The notes beneath the pieces were generated by a model. The model was not told where the DNA came from and did no database searches. It saw only the letters and a list, made by a program, of their open reading frames with translations. This document shows positions 60,497 to 64,000 of a stretch of DNA of 64,000 nt, piece by piece. This DNA comes from CAWBQO01 sp963790965 (lineage in GTDB: Bacteria; Bacteroidota; Rhodothermia; Rhodothermales; DASSAV01), in the NCBI GenBank assembly GCA_963790965.1, contig CAWBQO010000002.1, positions 186,001 to 250,000 on the forward strand. Direction: 5' to 3'. Each line of letters opens with the position of its first letter. Position 1 is the stretch's first letter. The translations under genes and the position numbers were made by a program.

Positions 60497-61207
60497 ATGA
60501 TAATACTCGGCATCGAAACCGCAACCGAAAGCTGCGGCGTGGCCCTTCTTCGCGACGAGCAGGTCGAGGTGGAATTGACTCTGCAGCGGCCAAAGTCGCA
60601 CGCGGAATTTCTTGTGCCGATGATCGGCGACGCGCTCCGCTACGCCCGCGCAGCGGCGGACGAGGTCTCAGCCCTTGCTGTTTCCTCCGGACCCGGCTCC
60701 TATACCGGCTTGCGCATCGGCGTCAGTTCTGCAAAAGGACTTGCGTTTGCCTCCGGCGCAGTGCTTGTCGGGGTGCCCACGCTCGAGGCGCTTGCCTTTG
60801 CGCTGCCGCCCGAAAAAGATGAGAAGGCCGTCGTTGCCGTACTTCCGGCCCGCCGCGACGAGTTCTACATGGCCGCGTATACCAGAGTCGGGGACGAGGC
60901 GCCCGTCCCTTTAAGCCCGACCTCCGCCGTCCCGGCAGCATCCCTCGCCGACTGGCTGCGCGAGATCCCGTCGGACGCGCAGTTCGTGCTGGGCGCGGTC
61001 ATTGAAGGCTGGCAGGGGCATTTGCCGGAGCGGTTCTTCGTGCCCCTGCACTTGGCCACACCTGGCGCGGCAGCGGTAGCGCGCCTGGGCCGGAGGAAGT
61101 TTTTGGCCGGCGATGTAGAAAACATCTCAACCTTCGAGCCTTTTTACCTCAAGAGCTTTGTCGCGCGCCGAAGCGCCGGCTCAGCGTTTGACCGCCTGAA
61201 CTTTTAG
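60497..61207 (+). CDS. tsaB: tRNA threonylcarbamoyladenosine synthesis protein TsaB
   Basis: Partner of TsaD and TsaE in t6A37 modification of ANN-decoding tRNAs. 236 residues with the ASKHA fold: ILGIETATESCGVALL at the N-terminus, LAVSSGPGSYTGLRIGVSSAKGLA and VVAVLPARRDEFYMAAY. Ends EPFYLKSFVARRSAG. ATG 60497. Stands 180 bp upstream of accD on the same strand; tsaD and tsaE are not in the window. Confidence 0.95.
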   Translation: MIILGIETATESCGVALLRDEQVEVELTLQRPKSHAEFLVPMIGDALRYARAAADEVSALAVSSGPGSYTGLRIGVSSAKGLAFASGAVLVGVPTLEALAFALPPEKDEKAVVAVLPARRDEFYMAAYTRVGDEAPVPLSPTSAVPAASLADWLREIPSDAQFVLGAVIEGWQGHLPERFFVPLHLATPGAAAVARLGRRKFLAGDVENISTFEPFYLKSFVARRSAGSAFDRLNF

Positions 61208-61387
61208 TGCGCCACGATCTTGAGAGAGATTGCCCCGCGCTTGCAGGAGCAGGGATTCTGTCCTTATGTTAGTATGCTGCTTCCACGCAGCACCGCTGGG
61301 CGCGGCAGGCGCAGGCCCTCCGTTTGAACACGCGCCACTCCCCCTTTGCGCCGCTCTGAACCAGCGGCCGGCTTCAAGTCAGAGCCT

Positions 61388-62234
61388 ATGAACTGGTTTC
61401 AGAGACAGACGAAAGGCATTCTCACGAACCTGAGTGAGCAAAACGACGTCCCGCAAGGGCAATGGATCAAATGCCCCGGCTGTGGCAGCATTCTCAACCG
61501 GCGCGAACTGGAAGAGAACCTGCTCGTCTGCTCGAAGTGCGCCCATCATTTCAACATGACAGGGCTTGGTTATCTCGGGATGATCTACGACGAGGGTCGT
61601 TATGACCTCTTCGACGAAGACCTGAAACCCGTTGACGCGCTCGAGTTCACGGATCGCAAGCCGTACAAGGGCCGACTGCTGGACGCGCAGCGAAAGAGCG
61701 GACTCGAAGATGCCATTCGCTCCGCGATGGGAACCGTGGACGGGATGCCGCTCTCAACGGCTGTCATGGAGTTTTCCTTTATCGGCGGCTCGATGGGGTC
61801 CGTAGTCGGCGAGGTCGTGGCGCGCGCCATTCGCCGGGCTTGCGACGAGAAGGCGGCCTTACTCATCATCTCGCAGAGCGGCGGGGCGCGCATGATGGAA
61901 GGCGCGCTCAGCCTGATGCAAATGGCCAAGACGAGCGCCAACCTCGCCCGAACTTTCCGATCTCGGCCTTCCTTATATCTCGCTCATGACGAACCCGACG
62001 ACGGGGGGCGTCACGGCCTCCTTCGCCATGCTGGGCGACTTTAACCTTGCCGAGAAGGGTGCATTGATCGGTTTTGCCGGACCAAGGGTCATTCGCGAAA
62101 CGATCGGGCAGGACCTCCCTTCCGAGTTCCAGCGCGCCGAATTTCTCCAGGAACACGGATTCATTGACTTTGTGGTGGACCGTCGCGATTTTAGGGCGCA
62201 ACTCTCACGACTGCTGCAATTCGTTCACGAATAA
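61388..62234 (+). pseudogene. accD: Acetyl-CoA carboxylase carboxyltransferase beta subunit, frameshifted
   Basis: AccD with AccA moves the carboxyl group to acetyl-CoA in fatty-acid synthesis. From ATG 61388 the N-terminal zinc ribbon is intact (Cys29, 32, 48, 51; KCPGCGSIL and LVCSKCAHHF), then IIISQ-type SGGARMMEGALSLMQMAKTSANLAR. At 61951-61952 (CGAACTTTCC) one extra A shifts the frame. Skipping it restores LARLSDLGLPYISLMTNPTTGGVTASFAMLGDFN through the normal end at 62234, 281 residues in all. As written, translation leaves the family after about residue 188 and stops at 62044. Because accD is normally essential, a sequencing error is the simplest cause; a true mutation or frameshifting is possible. 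Confidence 0.93.
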
Positions 62235-62249
62235 GGGCGTCGAAGTTCT

Positions 62250-62621
62250 ATGCCTATTCTGATTGTAGAGGACGACCGCAACGTCGCCTATCTCGTGCAG
62301 TATCACGTTCGCAAGCTCGGCCACAACGATGTGACGGTGGTCGGAAACGGCAGCCTTGCGGTGGAAGCGCTTGAAACGCGCTCCTGGAACCTCGTCCTTC
62401 TCGACTGGATGCTGCCGGACATCAGTGGCATGGAGGTCTTGCAGCACATGAGGTCCGGATCGGTCAATGCTGCCACGCCTGTCGTCATGATGACCGCGCG
62501 GAGCAATCCGGAAGACGTGCTCGCAGCCATCGAGGCGGGGGCCAGTGACTATGTTGTCAAGCCCTTCGATCGGGCCGTGCTGCAGTCGAAGATTCTGAAG
62601 TACATGAAGTCGTTCGACTGA
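62250..62621 (+). CDS. Single-domain response regulator (receiver only)
   Basis: 123 residues consisting only of a CheY-like receiver. Acidic pair Glu7-Asp8-Asp9 (IVEDDRN), phosphoacceptor Asp52 (LVLLDWMLPD), Thr82 (VVMMTARS) and Lys104 (DYVVKPFD) are all present. No output domain, so it should act by protein contact. No histidine kinase is nearby. 15 bp after accD and 38 bp before a small coiled-coil gene, so co-transcription is likely. Confidence 0.93.
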   Translation: MPILIVEDDRNVAYLVQYHVRKLGHNDVTVVGNGSLAVEALETRSWNLVLLDWMLPDISGMEVLQHMRSGSVNAATPVVMMTARSNPEDVLAAIEAGASDYVVKPFDRAVLQSKILKYMKSFD

Positions 62622-62659
62622 GTCCGGCACTTACACGCGCCCCTTCAATCCTCTGCCTC

Positions 62660-62857
62660 ATGGACGCTTCGCAACGCAAAAGGCTGCAAATGCAGCTTTC
62701 CGACCTGAAATCGAACCAGGACCAGGTCGCTCGCTATCTTCACGATGCCAATTCAGACCCCGAGGTGCCGGACGGTCTTGTTCGTGCGCTCGCCGAGCGG
62801 CAGTTGTCGCTGAAGAACGAGGTCGAACATCTGCAGGCAATCTTGAGCGGCGGTTAG
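62660..62857 (+). CDS. Small coiled-coil hypothetical protein (65 aa)
   Basis: Almost wholly helical by composition, with heptad-like spacing (RLQMQLSDLKSNQDQVARYL and LALKNEVEHLQ-type end, here LSLKNEVEHLQAIL). No signal peptide. It follows the orphan receiver protein by 38 bp on the same strand and could be a partner of it (pure inference). Family not recognised. Confidence 0.7.
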   Translation: MDASQRKRLQMQLSDLKSNQDQVARYLHDANSDPEVPDGLVRALAERQLSLKNEVEHLQAILSGG

Positions 62858-62866
62858 GCCCGGCGG

Positions 62867-63457
62867 CTACTCTTTCTCAGCGTCCCGCATCTCAAAGAGC
62901 ATGGCGTTGCTCAAGTATTCCAGCGCCTCCCACGTCGTCAGGATCGTTGAAGTGGCCCCGGTGCTTATCCGCACCTTGCCCTCGGCGTCCATCGTCTCAT
63001 AACCCTCGATGATGCCAAGCGACTTTGAGAAAGTCAGCACGGCGGCCAGGTAGGCTTTAGGAGACAGCGGCTCCGAGGAGGCCGCCGCAACGCCGGCCAG
63101 CGGCTCGGGGACGATTTCCGGTTCCGAAGGTGGGCTGCCGCGCTCTTCCGCCTTGATCCGGGAAATGTTGGAGCGAAACAACTCGCGCTTCTGGTAGAGG
63201 TCGGGTTCATCCGCTTTTCGCGCGGAGCGAACAACGGGCGGCTCCTCCTCGGGCGCGGTTGTTGGGGCGGCGTTCTTGAAAAGGTCCGCCGCCGGCGAGG
63301 TGCGAAGCAAAAGGCTGAGGAAGAGCCGCGCCTCGTCGGGCGAGAGCGTGACTTCCGGCGTGCCGAGGGTAAGCGTCAGAGAATCCGGACGCCAGACCAA
63401 CATCTGAACTTTTTTGCGCCGGATGGCTTCTCCGGCCACTTCACCGAGCGAAAGCAT
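62867..63457 (-). CDS. Hypothetical protein (196 aa)
   Basis: Not recognised. Two ordered parts flank a Pro/Glu/Ser-rich linker: residues 1-55 (KKVQMLVWRPDSLTLTLGTPEV, strand-rich) and about 130-196 (SPKAYLAAVLTFSKSLGIIEGY, helical). The linker (about 60-125) is likely disordered. No signal peptide or membrane segment. ATG 63457. It is convergent with the coiled-coil gene, ten bases apart. Confidence 0.75.
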   Translation of the reverse strand: MLSLGEVAGEAIRRKKVQMLVWRPDSLTLTLGTPEVTLSPDEARLFLSLLLRTSPAADLFKNAAPTTAPEEEPPVVRSARKADEPDLYQKRELFRSNISRIKAEERGSPPSEPEIVPEPLAGVAAASSEPLSPKAYLAAVLTFSKSLGIIEGYETMDAEGKVRISTGATSTILTTWEALEYLSNAMLFEMRDAEKE

Positions 63458-63808
63458 GGAAAGCTCCTCGACTAACTGTAGCCTCCCGTCGACGTGAACG
63501 TAAGACGTGTAGGAAAATAGGACCGGTTGGACCGCGCGGCTGTAGCCTGTGGCGCAAGGTTGGCCGCGCGTCGTCGCTCATGGCGCATAGGCAGAGAAAA
63601 GCCCGGCCGTCCCACCACGGTGCCGGGCCTCCCTCAGTCTCCGCCGGACAGGGTCCTGGAAGAGATGCCTTTATAGGACGCACCACTCTGCCGAATAACT
63701 CCGCAGAAAACTGCTCTTCACCGAAATTTCCTATTTTTCCCGCGCCCCGTGCCTGGCAGGGGATTCACAAAAACCTGTATATACTTTACTTAACCTCCGG
63801 AGAATATA
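63458..63808. other. Intergenic region between aroK and the 196-aa gene
   Basis: About 350 bases without a gene. It holds the aroK terminator hairpin (63595-63628). An A/T-rich patch at 63740-63810 lies next to the aroK stop. No other feature recognised. Confidence 0.6.
63595..63628 (-). terminator. Terminator downstream of aroK
   Basis: 7-bp perfect stem GCCCGGC/GCCGGGC (63601-63607 and 63622-63628) followed on the minus strand by TTTTCTCTGC. About 180 bases beyond the aroK stop. Confidence 0.65.
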
Positions 63809-64000
63809 CTAACGGCGGCCGCCCTCGCGGAGCGCGGCGAGAACGGCTTCAACGGTGTTCTCCACGGGCTGGGATGACGTGTGGACGGTGTGGTGCGCCC
63901 GGCTGTAGAAAGGTTCGCGCGAAGCAAGAAGCCGCTCGATGTGCTCGCGCAGCTGCTGCCTCGGCAGAGGCTTGCCCGTCTCATCGAGGAGCATTGGCCG
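63809..64000 (-). CDS. aroK: Shikimate kinase, C-terminal fragment (partial)
   Basis: Phosphorylates shikimate in the chorismate pathway. Only the last 63 residues are in the window. RPMLLDETG then a helix (RQQLREHIERLL) and REPFYSRAHHTV fit the RPLL...R..Y..A lid and C-terminal pattern of shikimate kinase. The P-loop and the rest of the gene lie beyond 64000. The assignment rests on this short block. Confidence 0.75.
   Translation of the reverse strand, partial: RPMLLDETGKPLPRQQLREHIERLLASREPFYSRAHHTVHTSSQPVENTVEAVLAALREGGRR

Overview
The window is GC-rich, densely coded bacterial chromosome. It carries mostly housekeeping genes, two tRNA genes and no phage, transposase, integrase, CRISPR or plasmid functions. 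Several features point to the Bacteroidota side of the tree, most likely a Rhodothermia-like lineage (inference, no 16S present). These are a TonB-dependent receptor, a large protein with a type IX secretion (T9SS) sorting domain and a PorV-like barrel in one operon; a DUF2911 protein; a short RpoD-type sigma factor; an SDR-type threonine dehydrogenase; the Bacteroidota-type GNAT with a Cys-rich tail; and one good TAnnTTTG -7 promoter element.

Layout. 1-7.1 kb: partial aconitase, then a tightly coupled minus-strand run panC-panD-small ORF-DUF6504-like-M28 peptidase-lipoprotein, and divergent fumC. 7.1-17.5 kb: two GH13 glucosidase/trehalose-synthase-like genes, a sigma-70 factor, CorA, an M2 (ACE-like) lipoprotein peptidase, a repeat-rich intergenic region, an AI-2E family permease and a small outer-membrane barrel. 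17.7-30.2 kb: acyl-CoA carboxylase beta subunit, DUF2911, ppc, clpS, purS, a POT transporter, aspS with an overlapping pyrophosphatase-like gene and an EamA permease, then speE/speD. 30.8-37 kb: tRNA-Lys, a RicT-like PSP1 protein next to holB, a GT-C glycosyltransferase, tRNA-Met and a PQQ-type sugar dehydrogenase. 37-50 kb: a TylF-like methyltransferase, kbl plus tdh (threonine to glycine), EamA, tpiA, a TlpA-like lipoprotein, gatB, bcp, rlmI, an alpha/beta-hydrolase-like protein and the GNAT. 50-58 kb: the PorV/T9SS/TonB operon. 58-64 kb: an EF-G paralogue, tsaB, a frameshifted accD, an orphan receiver protein, two unknown small genes and the 3' end of aroK.

How genes work together. speD and speE make spermidine. 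tdh and kbl degrade threonine to glycine. panC and panD feed CoA synthesis. Aconitase, fumarase and PEP carboxylase belong to the TCA/anaplerotic core. accD and the second carboxyltransferase act in acyl-CoA carboxylation. gatB together with aspS suggests transamidation of tRNA (inference).

Most unusual items: (i) a one-base frameshift in accD; (ii) small cosmopolitan-looking palindromic repeats packed into two intergenic regions, including one element apparently nested inside another and a duplicated inverted pair; (iii) the TonB/T9SS/PorV operon with an AT-rich inverted repeat upstream; (iv) four proteins with altered key residues: a GH13 enzyme, an alpha/beta hydrolase, a TlpA-like protein and the EF-G paralogue. 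I see no clear new defence or biosynthetic system.
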